A stretch of DNA of 64,000 bases from Amycolatopsis sp. NBRC 101858 (GTDB taxonomy: Bacteria; Actinomycetota; Actinomycetes; Mycobacteriales; Pseudonocardiaceae): the NCBI RefSeq assembly GCF_030269325.1, contig NZ_BSTD01000001.1:496001-560000 (forward strand). Reading direction: 5' to 3'. Position numbers and translations under genes: made by a program. Below the pieces are notes generated by a model. It saw only the letters and a list, made by a program, of their open reading frames with translations, was not told the origin of the DNA and did no database searches. This document shows, piece after piece, positions 29,901-37,613 of this stretch; within the stretch, counting starts at the first letter, position 1; every line of letters begins with the position of its first letter.

Positions 29901-30093
29901 AGCTGCCGCCCCGGCCGGTCCCGATCAGCGGATCGACGTACGCCGACGGGTCACTGACCAGCGGAGACCCGGGTGACATCGTTGTCGGAGTCGCCGCGGC
30001 GACGGCGGGTGCCCCGATCACCGCCGCCGTCACGAGAGCCGCCATGAATCTGAACCGCACCGGGTGCCTCCCGATCGACGCTGACCTTTTCAT
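26908..30093 (-). CDS. Secreted GH92 alpha-1,2-mannosidase
   Basis: Exported glycoside hydrolase family 92 enzyme of 1061 residues. The signal peptide covers about 1-35. The family N-terminal domain follows (YVDPLIGTGRGGSSVGEINNFPG; PFGMMQFSPDTQ; GFSLDHASVGC). The catalytic alpha-barrel contains NEPDFGVPFLYNHVGQPW and GNDDLGAQSSWYVWAALG. GH92 enzymes remove alpha-mannose from N-glycans and mannans using calcium. After about residue 740 come one NEW3-like and one sugar-binding-like beta domain, longer than the minimal family member. ATG 30093 follows AAAGG; an upstream start at 30129 is less likely. It is divergent from a two-component system that may sense its substrate or the wall. Confidence 0.9.
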   Translation of the reverse strand: MKRSASIGRHPVRFRFMAALVTAAVIGAPAVAAATPTTMSPGSPLVSDPSAYVDPLIGTGRGGSSVGEINNFPGPAAPFGMMQFSPDTQGAYAGYQYHSDQIRGFSLDHASVGCNAFGDVPILPITGDVGSAPWDRTEHFTHDDEKAEPGYYAVTLADSKVRAELTATTRTGLATFTYPAGSTPQVLVKGGASLAGNSAATLKITGDREVSGSATTGNFCGKPNKYTVYYAITFDQPFTAHGTWDGASVKPDTDSVDSPRAGAYLTFGSQSVVHAKVSMSYVGVDGAKANAAAEVPGFDFATVRKSTRDKWTQALGKIRVAGRDAAQLKTFYTSLYHSLMHPNTFDDADGRYIGFDDQVRTLPKGRHQYANFSDWDTYRSLAPLHAMLFPKEASDMAQSLTNDAVQGGWWPRWPMANDYTGQMTGDSSVALISNLYAFGARDFDVKTALKYLVKGATSVDNTPGAYQERKGIADYVARGYLPNNDASRGDHARVGASITLEWAIDDFAIAQLAQGIGDRAVAREFTKRGQNWQNIFNPATGYLQPRAQDGRFPDGPAYVPPPPGKFGQDGFDEGNAAQYTWLVPQDPAGLVTAMGGPAAVSQRLDTFFQKLNVGPNEPYMWAGNEPDFGVPFLYNHVGQPWKTQQVVREIATTLFSATPDGEPGNDDLGAQSSWYVWAALGIYPGTPGTPDLVVHSPLFERAVLSLPNGRTIDIRAPKASAATPYVHDLSLNGRDWDRTYLPANTARDGGRLDFSLQSTPDKRWAADAAPPSYQDNEKPFLTSATNQVVVEPGTSGEATVSGQRLGGHDRVLDVATQAPAGITVTGPRQLRLDDRTGSGTAKLTVAVAAGTPEGYYQVPVTVRGGSTSVPGSVIVLVAPKNGLAAAYANVGISDDGDTGSADIDGAGNSLSRQALVAAGLVGGKASQAAGTTFTWPAAPAGRPDNAVAAGQTIQVSGTRLSFIGTASNGDHRGSATVTFTDGTTAQADLSFGDWVFPGGGTDPVFGNTLVARTDHRNQPGGPGGGASVYATAPFDAPAGKRIASVTLPTDADLHVFAIGLG

Positions 30094-30121
30094 CCGACCT
30101 TTGCCTGCGGACGGGCCTCGG

Positions 30122-30134
30122 GTCAACACTTGAC
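30122..30134. promoter_or_regulatory. Inverted repeat GTCAA-CAC-TTGAC between GH92 and the response regulator
   Basis: Perfect 5-bp inverted repeat with a three-base centre; its right half is part of a TTGACA (30130-30135). It lies in the 124-base divergent gap. It could be a binding site for the downstream response regulator or a -35 element with an overlapping operator. Confidence 0.4.
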
Positions 30135-30204
30135 AAAGACCTGGCTCGTGCCCTCAAGGTATGAAGATCCGGTCAGGATCGGGTGGCGACGGTGTCAGGG
30201 CGCC

Positions 30205-30210
30205 TAACCT
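30205..30210 (+). promoter_or_regulatory. -10-like TAACCT, probable leaderless start of the response regulator
   Basis: TAACCT ends seven bases before GTG 30218 and there is no ribosome site. This favours GTG 30218 over the upstream ATG 30161. Confidence 0.4.
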
Positions 30211-30217
30211 CGACGCC

Positions 30218-30913
30218 GTGTGCGCACGTGTACTGGTCGCCGAGGACGACGAGAAGCAGGCCGAGGTCCTCCGGCTCTACCTCGAGAGCGAAGGTCACAC
30301 CGTCGTGCTGGCCCCGGACGGGCGCGCGGCCCTCGACGAGGCCCGCCGCGACCGGCCCGACCTGCTGGTCCTCGACGTGATGATGCCCAAGGTCGACGGC
30401 CTCGACGTCTGCCGCATCCTGCGTGGCGAGTCCGACGTCGCGGTGCTGATGCTCACCGCCCGGGCCACCGAGGACGACCTGCTGCTCGGCCTCGACCTCG
30501 GCGCCGACGACTACCTGACCAAGCCCTACAGCCCGCGCGAGCTGATGGCCCGCGTCCGGACGCTGCTGCGCCGGACGGCCGCGCGCAGCGAACCGCCCGA
30601 CACGGCGTTGCGCGCCGGCGCGCTGCGGCTCGACCCGGTCCGGCACGAGGTGTCGATCGACGGCCGCCCGGTCGAGACCACGCCGGGTGAGTTCCAGCTG
30701 CTCGAGACGCTGATCCGGCAGCCGGGCCGGGTGTTCACCCGCCGGCAGCTGCTGGAGCTCACCCGCGGCGACGACCGGTTCGTCAGCACCCGGATCATCG
30801 ACGTCCACGTGCTCAACCTGCGCAAGAAGCTCGAGCCGGACCCGCAGCACCCCGTCTACCTGCGGACCGTCTTCGGCGTGGGGTACAAGCTGACGGCGGA
30901 CGATGACACGTAG
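30218..30913 (+). CDS. OmpR-family response regulator
   Basis: Two-component regulator of 231 residues. The receiver domain has the acidic pair D10/D11, the phospho-acceptor Asp at about D53 (LLVLDVMMPKVDG) and the conserved Lys in YLTKPYSPREL. The C-terminal winged helix ends with VLNLRKKLEPDPQHPVYLRTVFGVGYKL. GTG 30218 was chosen because residues before it do not fit the domain and TAACCT precedes it closely. The stop overlaps the histidine-kinase start by 11 bases. It is divergent from the GH92 mannosidase, which is a candidate target. Confidence 0.9.
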   Translation: MCARVLVAEDDEKQAEVLRLYLESEGHTVVLAPDGRAALDEARRDRPDLLVLDVMMPKVDGLDVCRILRGESDVAVLMLTARATEDDLLLGLDLGADDYLTKPYSPRELMARVRTLLRRTAARSEPPDTALRAGALRLDPVRHEVSIDGRPVETTPGEFQLLETLIRQPGRVFTRRQLLELTRGDDRFVSTRIIDVHVLNLRKKLEPDPQHPVYLRTVFGVGYKLTADDDT

Positions 30914-32807
30914 CTTCCCGCTCCGGCGCAGCCTCGTCGTCCGGCTGACCGCCGTCTCCCTGCTGATCGCGCTGGGCTCGATCGCCGCGACCGCGTGGCT
31001 CGCCGTGCAGACCACCACCCGCGCGATCCAGCAGGAGCAGGGCCAGGCCCTCTCCGGCGACGCGACCATCTACACCGAGGTGCTCGGCTTCGCGGCGGCC
31101 AACCACACCTGGGACCAGGTCGGGCCGAAGCTCAAGACGCTGTCGGACCAGACCGGCCGGCGGATCGTGCTGACCACCCTCGACCGCCGCGTCCTCGGCG
31201 ACTCCGGCGGCGCGCCGAGCACGCTGCCGGTGAAGGCGACCGCGTCGGTCGACCCGCTGCACGTCGACCCGGTGCTGCTGCCCCAGGCCGGCACCAGCGG
31301 CATCGACCCGCGCGCGGTCGGCCCGTTCCGGCTGCCGCCGAAGGAACGCGACGACGTCGAAGGCCTGGCCAGGAAGGCCGTCGCCTGCCTCGAGTCACTG
31401 GGCATCGACGGCCAGGTGCGGGAGTCGGCGAGCGGGCGGGCGCAGCTCACCGGGACCGACCCGCTCAGCGTCCGCTACTTCGCGGCCAAGTGCGGGGTCT
31501 ACGAGCTGGCGACGCCGACCCCGACCGAGCAGGCCGCGCTCGACAGCCTCAACGAAGCCGTGAACCGCTGCCTGCAGAACCAGGGCGCGGACCCGGTGAA
31601 ACTGGACCTCGACCTCGAAGTGCTCGCCGGCTCCGACCCGGAGGCGAACCAGCGCTGCCTCGACTCGGCCCGCCGCGAGCAGCTCACGCCGTTCGTCGCG
31701 CCGCCCGCGTTGCTCTTCACCCTCGGCCCGGGCGGGTCGCAGCTGCCGACGTTCACGCTGTCCCAGGAGAACCTGACGCGGATCCTCGCGGTGACCGGGG
31801 GTGTGCTGGTGCTGGCGGCCGCGATCACGGTGCTCGTCGCACGCCGGCTGTCCCGGCCACTGCGCGCGCTGACCGAAGCGGCGCAGCAGGACCGGCCGGC
31901 GCCGGTGAAGTCCCGCGACGAGGTCGGCTACCTCGCGGCCGCCTTCAACGACCTCACCGCCCGGCGCGAACGCATCGAGGAGCAGCGCAAGGCGATGGTC
32001 AGCGACATCGCCCACGAGCTGCGCAACCCGCTCAACGTCATCCGCGGCCGGCTGGAAGCCGCCGAGGACGGCCACCTGCCGTTCGACCGGGCGCTCTCGA
32101 CGTCGCTGCTCGAGGAAACCGTGCTGCTGCAACACATCGTCGAGGACCTGCAGGACCTCGCCGCGGCCGACGCCGGCCGGCTGCGGCTGCACCCGGAGCC
32201 GGTCGACGCGGCCGAGCTGGCCGGCCACGTCGCCGCCGCGCACGCCGACCGGGCCGCCGCGGCCGGCGTCACGCTCACCGTGTCGCCCCACGGCGAAACG
32301 GGGCTCCAGGCCGATCCGGTGCGCCTGCGCCAGATCGTCTCCAACCTGGTGACCAACGCAGTCCGGCACACGCCGGCCGGCGGCCGCGTGACGATCCACG
32401 TGTCGTCCACTGTGGACGAGGTGGTGATCGCCGTCGCGGACACCGGCGCCGGCATCGCCGCCGGTGACCTGCCGCACGTCTTCGACCGGTTCTGGCGGGC
32501 CGAGAAGTCCCGCAACCGCCAGACCGGCGGCAGCGGACTCGGCCTCGCCATCGTGCGGCACCTGGTCCAGGCGCACGGCGGCACGGTGACCGCGGAGTCC
32601 GAAGTGGACGCCGGGTCGACGTTCACCGTCCGGCTACCGAAGCCGGATCTCCGTGGTGAGGGTCCCGGGGTGCGGGACGCGCAGGACGTGCAGCCGCCGG
32701 GCGCCGTCGCGGAGGAAGGTGACGGCGGTGGCGGTGACGGCCGCGCCCAGGGCCGTGCCCCAGCCGATCGTGATCGTCGTGCCGCCGCGGCGGATCGTCA
32801 GCCCTGA
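30903..32807 (+). CDS. Sensor histidine kinase, partner of the OmpR regulator
   Basis: Membrane sensor kinase. TM1 is near residues 15-35, and a long extracellular domain (about 36-295) contains four Cys that may pair (ARKAVACLES, AAKCGVYEL, VNRCLQN, NQRCLDS). TM2 is near 298-318, then HAMP, HisKA with the phospho-acceptor His in SDIAHELRNPLN, and a HATPase with the N, G1 and G2 boxes (NLVTNAVRHTP; VADTGAGIAAGDLPHVFDRFWRAE; TGGSGLGLAIV). The kinase domain ends at TFTVRLPKP. The frame continues about 55 residues as low-complexity sequence antisense to the convergent gene's 3' end (overlap 32634-32807). That tail is probably incidental. Confidence 0.88.
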   Translation: MTRSFPLRRSLVVRLTAVSLLIALGSIAATAWLAVQTTTRAIQQEQGQALSGDATIYTEVLGFAAANHTWDQVGPKLKTLSDQTGRRIVLTTLDRRVLGDSGGAPSTLPVKATASVDPLHVDPVLLPQAGTSGIDPRAVGPFRLPPKERDDVEGLARKAVACLESLGIDGQVRESASGRAQLTGTDPLSVRYFAAKCGVYELATPTPTEQAALDSLNEAVNRCLQNQGADPVKLDLDLEVLAGSDPEANQRCLDSARREQLTPFVAPPALLFTLGPGGSQLPTFTLSQENLTRILAVTGGVLVLAAAITVLVARRLSRPLRALTEAAQQDRPAPVKSRDEVGYLAAAFNDLTARRERIEEQRKAMVSDIAHELRNPLNVIRGRLEAAEDGHLPFDRALSTSLLEETVLLQHIVEDLQDLAAADAGRLRLHPEPVDAAELAGHVAAAHADRAAAAGVTLTVSPHGETGLQADPVRLRQIVSNLVTNAVRHTPAGGRVTIHVSSTVDEVVIAVADTGAGIAAGDLPHVFDRFWRAEKSRNRQTGGSGLGLAIVRHLVQAHGGTVTAESEVDAGSTFTVRLPKPDLRGEGPGVRDAQDVQPPGAVAEEGDGGGGDGRAQGRAPADRDRRAAAADRQP

Positions 32808-34541
32808 CGCCGTCGCACTCGCGTTCGCGCCGTGGGTGACCGGCGTGCCGTCGGCGAAGCGCACGTCGTCGCCCGGGTGCAGGACCAGCGGGATCTGCTC
32901 GGTGAGCGGGGTCGTGCCCCGGACCGCGCGGGTGACGGTGTCGCGCGTGATCGTCAGGTCGGTCCGGATCCGGGTGTCCAGGCCGTACCGGACGACGACC
33001 GGCGCCGATCCGGGCACCTTGCGGCTGCCGTCCCACGCGCGGTCGCCGATGGCGTACGTCGCGTCCAGCAGGCCGCGGGCGTCCGGGCTGCCGTTCGGGA
33101 GCAGGCTGGCCCAGCACTGTGTGTCGTCCTGTTGCGAGTGCACGACCATGCCGGCCCGCGGGTGCCACAGCAGGCCCTGCGCGCCCCGGACGTACGTCGA
33201 CGGCCGCGTGCCCCAGAAGCCCGCCAGGTAGAGCTGCGGGCGCCGGACGTAGACGTAGGTCTGGTTCAGCTCGGTGTCCCGGCGCTGGACGGCGAAGTCG
33301 GCCGAGCGCAGGTACGGCAGCTGCCGGATCGAGGCCTGCTTCTCGCCGTGCGACGGGAAAGCCTCGCCGTAGGAGACGTGGGCGAGGATGCGCGGCGAGG
33401 TGTCCTGTTTGGCCGGTCCGATCGCCGGGCCCGGCGTCTTCGCCCACTCCCTGCGCGTCTCGGCGCGGTCCTCCCGGGTGGTGAAGAACGCGGCCAGGTC
33501 CGGGACCTCCGGCACGAACAGCGAGGCGAGGTTGGTCCGGTCGGGGTCCGGGATCACGTCGTCGTAGTAGGAGACGTGCGTCCGGCTCGACGTCGCGACG
33601 TAGGTCAGCGAGCCCGAGCCGTCCGGTTCGCGGACGACGTTGTAGCCGAACCAGTCCGCGAACCTCCGGGCCATACCGACGACCGTGCGGTTGCGGGTCA
33701 GCGCGTAGATCTCGGCCAGCTCCGGGAGCATCACCTCGAAGTTGTAGTTGACGTCCATCCCGGTCGGCTCGTAGAAGAACCCGGCCGGACTCTGGCCGTT
33801 GACCGCGAGGAACTCGATGCGGTCGTGCAGCTTTTTCGCGAGTGCGACGTCCGGGTTCAGCTTGAGCGCCAGCTGGGACGACGACAGCCCGGACGTGTTC
33901 TGGTTGGCGAACTCGATGGGGTGCGCCCAGATCGGGTTGGCCGGGTCGAGGAACCACGTCATGCCCTGGTGCAGCGCGGCTTCCAGCTGCGCGCGCCGGG
34001 CGGGCAGGGCGTTGACCTGACGCAGGTTGGCCAGGGTCTTCGCGAGGTAGCCCAGGCCGAACCCGGTGGCGGCCTTGGACTTCTCGGTGATCGAGTACTC
34101 CGGGAACGAACCGTCGTCGTGCTGCAGGTTCAGGTAGTGCGTGATCGCCGCTTCGAGCCGGTTCCGCAGGGCGGGGTCCCGGTAGTACGGGTTCCACGGC
34201 CGCCGGTTCGCGTAGAACCAGCTCAGCGTGTAGACGTGCTCCTGGACGCGGGCGTTGTACGGCTCGCTCGGCGTCCGCCACCAGCCGCCGCCGAAGAAGC
34301 CCAAAGTGGCGGGATCGGTGCTGACATCGTTGACAATGCCCGGCAAAATGGCGAGGTAGGGCGCGAAGCGCTGCTCCGCGGGCGAGAAGAGCCGCCGCAC
34401 CGGGGCGCCGGGCGGCAGCGGGGCGAGCGGCGGGTACGGCCCCGTCGACGGCGGCACGGCGGCCGACGCCACCCCGGCACCCGCGAGGCCGAGTACCGCG
34501 GCGGCGGTGGCTCCGCCGAGGAAGGTTCTGCGATCGAGCAC
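32634..34541 (-). CDS. Tat-exported protein with probable alpha/alpha-toroid fold, putative glycoside hydrolase or lyase
   Basis: Protein of 635 residues, family not recognised. A Tat signal (RRTFLGG, then a long hydrophobic stretch, cut after ASA) predicts export in folded form. The first ~350 residues are helical with carbohydrate-enzyme features (HVYTLSWFYANRRPWNPYYRD; LQHDDGSFPEYS). They fit a six-hairpin (alpha/alpha) toroid like many polysaccharide lyases and glycosidases. The last ~200 residues look like beta-sandwich (LTITRDTVTRAVRGTTPL; HPGDDVRFADG). GTG start 34541 follows TAGGAGG. It is the last gene of a sugar-import operon, nine bases after a permease gene, so its substrate is probably the polymer whose fragments are imported. 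Confidence 0.6.
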   Translation of the reverse strand: MLDRRTFLGGATAAAVLGLAGAGVASAAVPPSTGPYPPLAPLPPGAPVRRLFSPAEQRFAPYLAILPGIVNDVSTDPATLGFFGGGWWRTPSEPYNARVQEHVYTLSWFYANRRPWNPYYRDPALRNRLEAAITHYLNLQHDDGSFPEYSITEKSKAATGFGLGYLAKTLANLRQVNALPARRAQLEAALHQGMTWFLDPANPIWAHPIEFANQNTSGLSSSQLALKLNPDVALAKKLHDRIEFLAVNGQSPAGFFYEPTGMDVNYNFEVMLPELAEIYALTRNRTVVGMARRFADWFGYNVVREPDGSGSLTYVATSSRTHVSYYDDVIPDPDRTNLASLFVPEVPDLAAFFTTREDRAETRREWAKTPGPAIGPAKQDTSPRILAHVSYGEAFPSHGEKQASIRQLPYLRSADFAVQRRDTELNQTYVYVRRPQLYLAGFWGTRPSTYVRGAQGLLWHPRAGMVVHSQQDDTQCWASLLPNGSPDARGLLDATYAIGDRAWDGSRKVPGSAPVVVRYGLDTRIRTDLTITRDTVTRAVRGTTPLTEQIPLVLHPGDDVRFADGTPVTHGANASATASGLTIRRGGTTITIGWGTALGAAVTATAVTFLRDGARRLHVLRVPHPGTLTTEIRLR

Positions 34542-34550
34542 GACTGCCTC

Positions 34551-35378
34551 CTAGCCTTTGAGGCCGCTTTGGGCGAGCCCTTCGACGAACTGGCGTTGCG
34601 CGATGATGAAGACGACCAGGACCGGCACGACCGTGGTGGTCGCGGCGGCGAGCTGGACGTTCCAGAGGTGACCGCCGTAGACGTCGACGTACTGCGTCAG
34701 CGCCACCGGCAGCGTGAACATGCTCTTGTCGGTCAGGTAGACCAGCGGTTCCAGGAAGAAGTTCCACGTGTTGAGGAACGTGAAGATGGCGACCGCGGCC
34801 AGCGCGGGCTTGGCGATCGGCAGGGCGACGCGGCGGTAGAGCCCGAACCGCGAGAGCCCGTCGAGCCGGCCGGCCTCCTCCAGCTCGTTCGGGATCGTGA
34901 TGAAGAACTGCCGCATCACGAACGTCGCCAGCACGCTCGGCGCACCGAAGATCGGCACGACGATCAGCGGCCAGTGCGTGTTGGTCAGCCCGAGGTCGTC
35001 GACCAGCCGGAACAGCGGGATGATCGTGACCTCACTGGGCACCATCAGCCCGATGAGGATCAGCCCGAACAGCTTCTCGCCGCGGAACCGGATGCGAGCG
35101 AACGCGTACCCGGCCAGCGAGGAGAAGAACATCGTGCCGAGCGTGACGAGCACGGCGATATAGAGACTGTTGAAGTACTGCTGCGCCAGCGGGAAGTCGG
35201 TGAACGCGGCCTTGTAGTTCTCCCAGTGCGGCTGGTTCGGGAACAGCTTCGGCGGGTACGCGAGCACTTCGTTGGCCGGCAGCAGCGACGCCGTGATCAT
35301 CCACCAGGTGGGGAACACGAACGGCACGGCCAGCACGACCATCACGGCGTAGCAGGCGATCTTGGCCCTACGACTCAT
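34551..35378 (-). CDS. Sugar ABC transporter permease (MalG type)
   Basis: Membrane protein of 275 residues with six hydrophobic segments. The cytoplasmic EAA loop reads EEAGRLDGLSRFGLYRRVALPIAKPAL, split here into EEAGRLDG and LPIAKPAL as key parts. It belongs to the carbohydrate uptake transporter-1 permeases (MalG-like). It pairs with the MalF-like permease whose gene overlaps its start by 11 bases. No ATPase gene is in the locus. In actinomycetes such importers usually share a housekeeping ATPase (MsiK), which is inference here. Confidence 0.9.
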   Translation of the reverse strand: MSRRAKIACYAVMVVLAVPFVFPTWWMITASLLPANEVLAYPPKLFPNQPHWENYKAAFTDFPLAQQYFNSLYIAVLVTLGTMFFSSLAGYAFARIRFRGEKLFGLILIGLMVPSEVTIIPLFRLVDDLGLTNTHWPLIVVPIFGAPSVLATFVMRQFFITIPNELEEAGRLDGLSRFGLYRRVALPIAKPALAAVAIFTFLNTWNFFLEPLVYLTDKSMFTLPVALTQYVDVYGGHLWNVQLAAATTTVVPVLVVFIIAQRQFVEGLAQSGLKG

Positions 35379-36252
35379 GGAACACCCACCGCTTCCGCAT
35401 CCGCCACTGCAGCAGCGTGAGCCCGAGGATGACGAGGAACAGCACGACGGCCAGCGCGGAGCCGTAGCCGAGGTCGTGGTTGGCGAACGCCTGCTGGTAG
35501 AAGTAGAACACCAGGACGTTGGTGCTGTCGGCCGGCCCGCCGAGGGTCAGCACCTGGATCTGCGCGAACACCTGCAGCGCGCCGGCGACGGTGATGATCG
35601 CCGTCAGCAGCGTCGTCGGGCTGATCATCGGCAGGATCACCGAGCGGAACCGGCGCCACGGCCCGGCACCGTCCAATTGCGACGCTTCCATGATGGACGA
35701 AGGAATCCCCTGCAGCGCGGCGAGGAACAGCACCATGTTCAGCCCGACGTTCTTCAGCACCTGCACCACGATCACCGACAGCATCGCGGTGCCGTTGCCG
35801 CGCAACCAGTTCGGGCCGTCGACGCCGATCGCCTGCAGCAGGGAGTTGATCCCGCCGTTGTCCTGCAGGAGGAAGTTCCAGACGATCGTCCACGCGACGA
35901 GCGTGACGACCACCGGCGAGAAGAAGATCGTCCGGAACACCGTGGTCCCGCGCAGCTTCAGGTTGAGCAGCAGCGCGAGGGAAAGCGCGAGCGTCAGGTT
36001 CAGCACGACCAGGCCGACGCAGAAGATCGCCGTGGCGCGGGCGACCTTCGGCGCGGTCGGGTCGTCGAAGAGCTTCGCGTAGTTGTCCGCACCTGCGAAC
36101 GACGACGTCCCGGCCAGCAGGTTGACGTCCTGGAAGCTGTACCAGACCACCGCGGCCAGGGGCGCCACGACGAAGGCGAGGAAGCCGAGGGCCTGCGGGG
36201 CGATGAAGATCCACCCCGCGAGCTCCTCGCGCTTCTTCGTCGTGAGGGTCAT
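35368..36252 (-). CDS. Sugar ABC transporter permease (MalF type)
   Basis: Membrane protein of 294 residues with six hydrophobic segments and the EAA-type loop MEASQLDGAGPWRRFRSVILP. It is the MalF-like partner of the following permease. ATG 36252 overlaps the stop of the binding-protein gene (ATGA), and its 3' end overlaps the next permease start. The tight overlaps indicate one polycistronic unit: binding protein, permease, permease, exported enzyme. Confidence 0.9.
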   Translation of the reverse strand: MTLTTKKREELAGWIFIAPQALGFLAFVVAPLAAVVWYSFQDVNLLAGTSSFAGADNYAKLFDDPTAPKVARATAIFCVGLVVLNLTLALSLALLLNLKLRGTTVFRTIFFSPVVVTLVAWTIVWNFLLQDNGGINSLLQAIGVDGPNWLRGNGTAMLSVIVVQVLKNVGLNMVLFLAALQGIPSSIMEASQLDGAGPWRRFRSVILPMISPTTLLTAIITVAGALQVFAQIQVLTLGGPADSTNVLVFYFYQQAFANHDLGYGSALAVVLFLVILGLTLLQWRMRKRWVFHES

Positions 36253-37538
36253 TGGCTCAGCGCGGGGTCGATGGCCTGGCAGACACCGGCCAGCGCGGCG
36301 GGCACGTTGGCGTCCGGCTTCCACATCGGGTCCAAAGCGGACTGGACGAGCGACGCGATCCGCGCGCTCCCGGTGTGCGACGGCAGCACCGCGCCGGTCT
36401 TGATCCCGTTGACCACGACGTTCTGCAGCTGTTCCTGGCTGAACAACGGGTTCGCCTTCGCCAGCGTGGCCGCGTTGAGCAGGCTGTCGCGGGCCGGCGG
36501 GAAGTACTGGCCGAGCTTCGCCGAGTTGGCCGGGTTGGTGAAGAACGCGAGGAAGTCCGCGGCGGCCTTGGCGTGCTTGCCCTTCACCGGGACGCCGATC
36601 CCGGCCTGCCCGATGACCTGCGCGTTCGCCTTCGGCCCGGCGGGCAGCGGGACGATGCCCCACTCGAACGGCTTGGCCTTGAGCAGCCCGGCGCGGCTGA
36701 TCTGCGCGATGGTCAGGCCGCTTTCGCCGGCGAAGAAGTCCGCCGTCGTGCCCGGGCCGGGCAGCGCCTTGTCGGTGAAGATCGCCTGGTGCAGGAAGGT
36801 CATCGCGGACGTCATCTCCGGGCTGGCGAACCCGCAGGTCTTGCCGTCCGGGCCCCACGCGTCGGCACCGAAGCCGCGCCACACCGAGGCGAGCAGCACC
36901 CACTGCTTGTATTCGAACTCGCGGATGACCAGCCCGGCCTTGCCGGTGTCCTTCGCGGCGACCTGGGCGGCGATCTGCTTGGCCGCGTCCCAGGTCCACT
37001 GTCCACTCGCGAGCAGTTCGTCCGGCGTCTTGGCGACCCCCGCCTGGGTGAGCAGGTTCTTGTTGTAGAACATGCCGAACGGCGACGTCGAGAACGGGTA
37101 GGCGTAGAGGCCGCTGTCCTTGGTCCACAGCTTCGTCGCGGACGGCACCAGCTCGCCGGCGTTGTACCCGGCGGCCGCGTCCAAAGTGGGCTTCAGGTTC
37201 GTGAGCGCCCCGGACTGCACGAAGTCCGGGGCGTCGCGTTCGAGGATCCACGCCAGGTCGGGCGGGTTGCCGCCGGAGAGCTGGGTGGTGAGCGCGGCCG
37301 AGTAGGCGCTGGTGTCCCCCGGGACGACGTCGAACTTGACCGACGCGACCTCCGGGTGGGCCTTGCGGTACTCGGCGGCGATGGAGTCGAAGAGGGCGAG
37401 CTGGTTCTTGTCGGTCGTCCAGACCGTCATGCGCAGCGCGATGTTCGTGTCGTCGCCGGCGCCGCCCGAGCACGCCGTCGAAGCCAGAGCGACGGCGGAC
37501 AGGGCCGCGGCGAGCAGCCGGATTCTCCGGTAGGCCAC
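36249..37538 (-). CDS. Sugar ABC transporter extracellular binding lipoprotein
   Basis: Binding lipoprotein of 429 residues of the family 1 (MalE-like) class. The signal peptide ends with lipobox STAC, followed by SGGAGDD. The mature chain has the usual FDSIAAEYRKAHPEV opening and late segments such as KGKHAKAAADFLAFFTNP. It collects an oligosaccharide for the two permeases encoded downstream. It is the first structural gene of the LacI-controlled operon. An operator-like palindrome (37551-37562) lies 13 bases before its start. The ligand is unknown. Confidence 0.9.
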   Translation of the reverse strand: MAYRRIRLLAAALSAVALASTACSGGAGDDTNIALRMTVWTTDKNQLALFDSIAAEYRKAHPEVASVKFDVVPGDTSAYSAALTTQLSGGNPPDLAWILERDAPDFVQSGALTNLKPTLDAAAGYNAGELVPSATKLWTKDSGLYAYPFSTSPFGMFYNKNLLTQAGVAKTPDELLASGQWTWDAAKQIAAQVAAKDTGKAGLVIREFEYKQWVLLASVWRGFGADAWGPDGKTCGFASPEMTSAMTFLHQAIFTDKALPGPGTTADFFAGESGLTIAQISRAGLLKAKPFEWGIVPLPAGPKANAQVIGQAGIGVPVKGKHAKAAADFLAFFTNPANSAKLGQYFPPARDSLLNAATLAKANPLFSQEQLQNVVVNGIKTGAVLPSHTGSARIASLVQSALDPMWKPDANVPAALAGVCQAIDPALSQ

Positions 37539-37550
37539 GATGCCTCCTGG

Positions 37551-37562
37551 TTATTCGAATTA
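37551..37562. promoter_or_regulatory. Operator-like palindrome TTATTCGAATTA upstream of the sugar-import operon
   Basis: Core ATTCGAAT is a perfect palindrome (37553-37560), and the outer T and A also pair. It lies between the LacI gene and the binding-protein start. The same core, as a perfect 12-bp palindrome, precedes the FAD oxidoreductase gene (40358-40369). Even-length AT-rich centre palindromes are typical of LacI-family sites. Confidence 0.65.
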
Positions 37563-37613
37563 GCAGCGACCGTAAGCGTCGCGTCCTGGGCTGTCAACCG
37601 GCGCTACCGCCGG

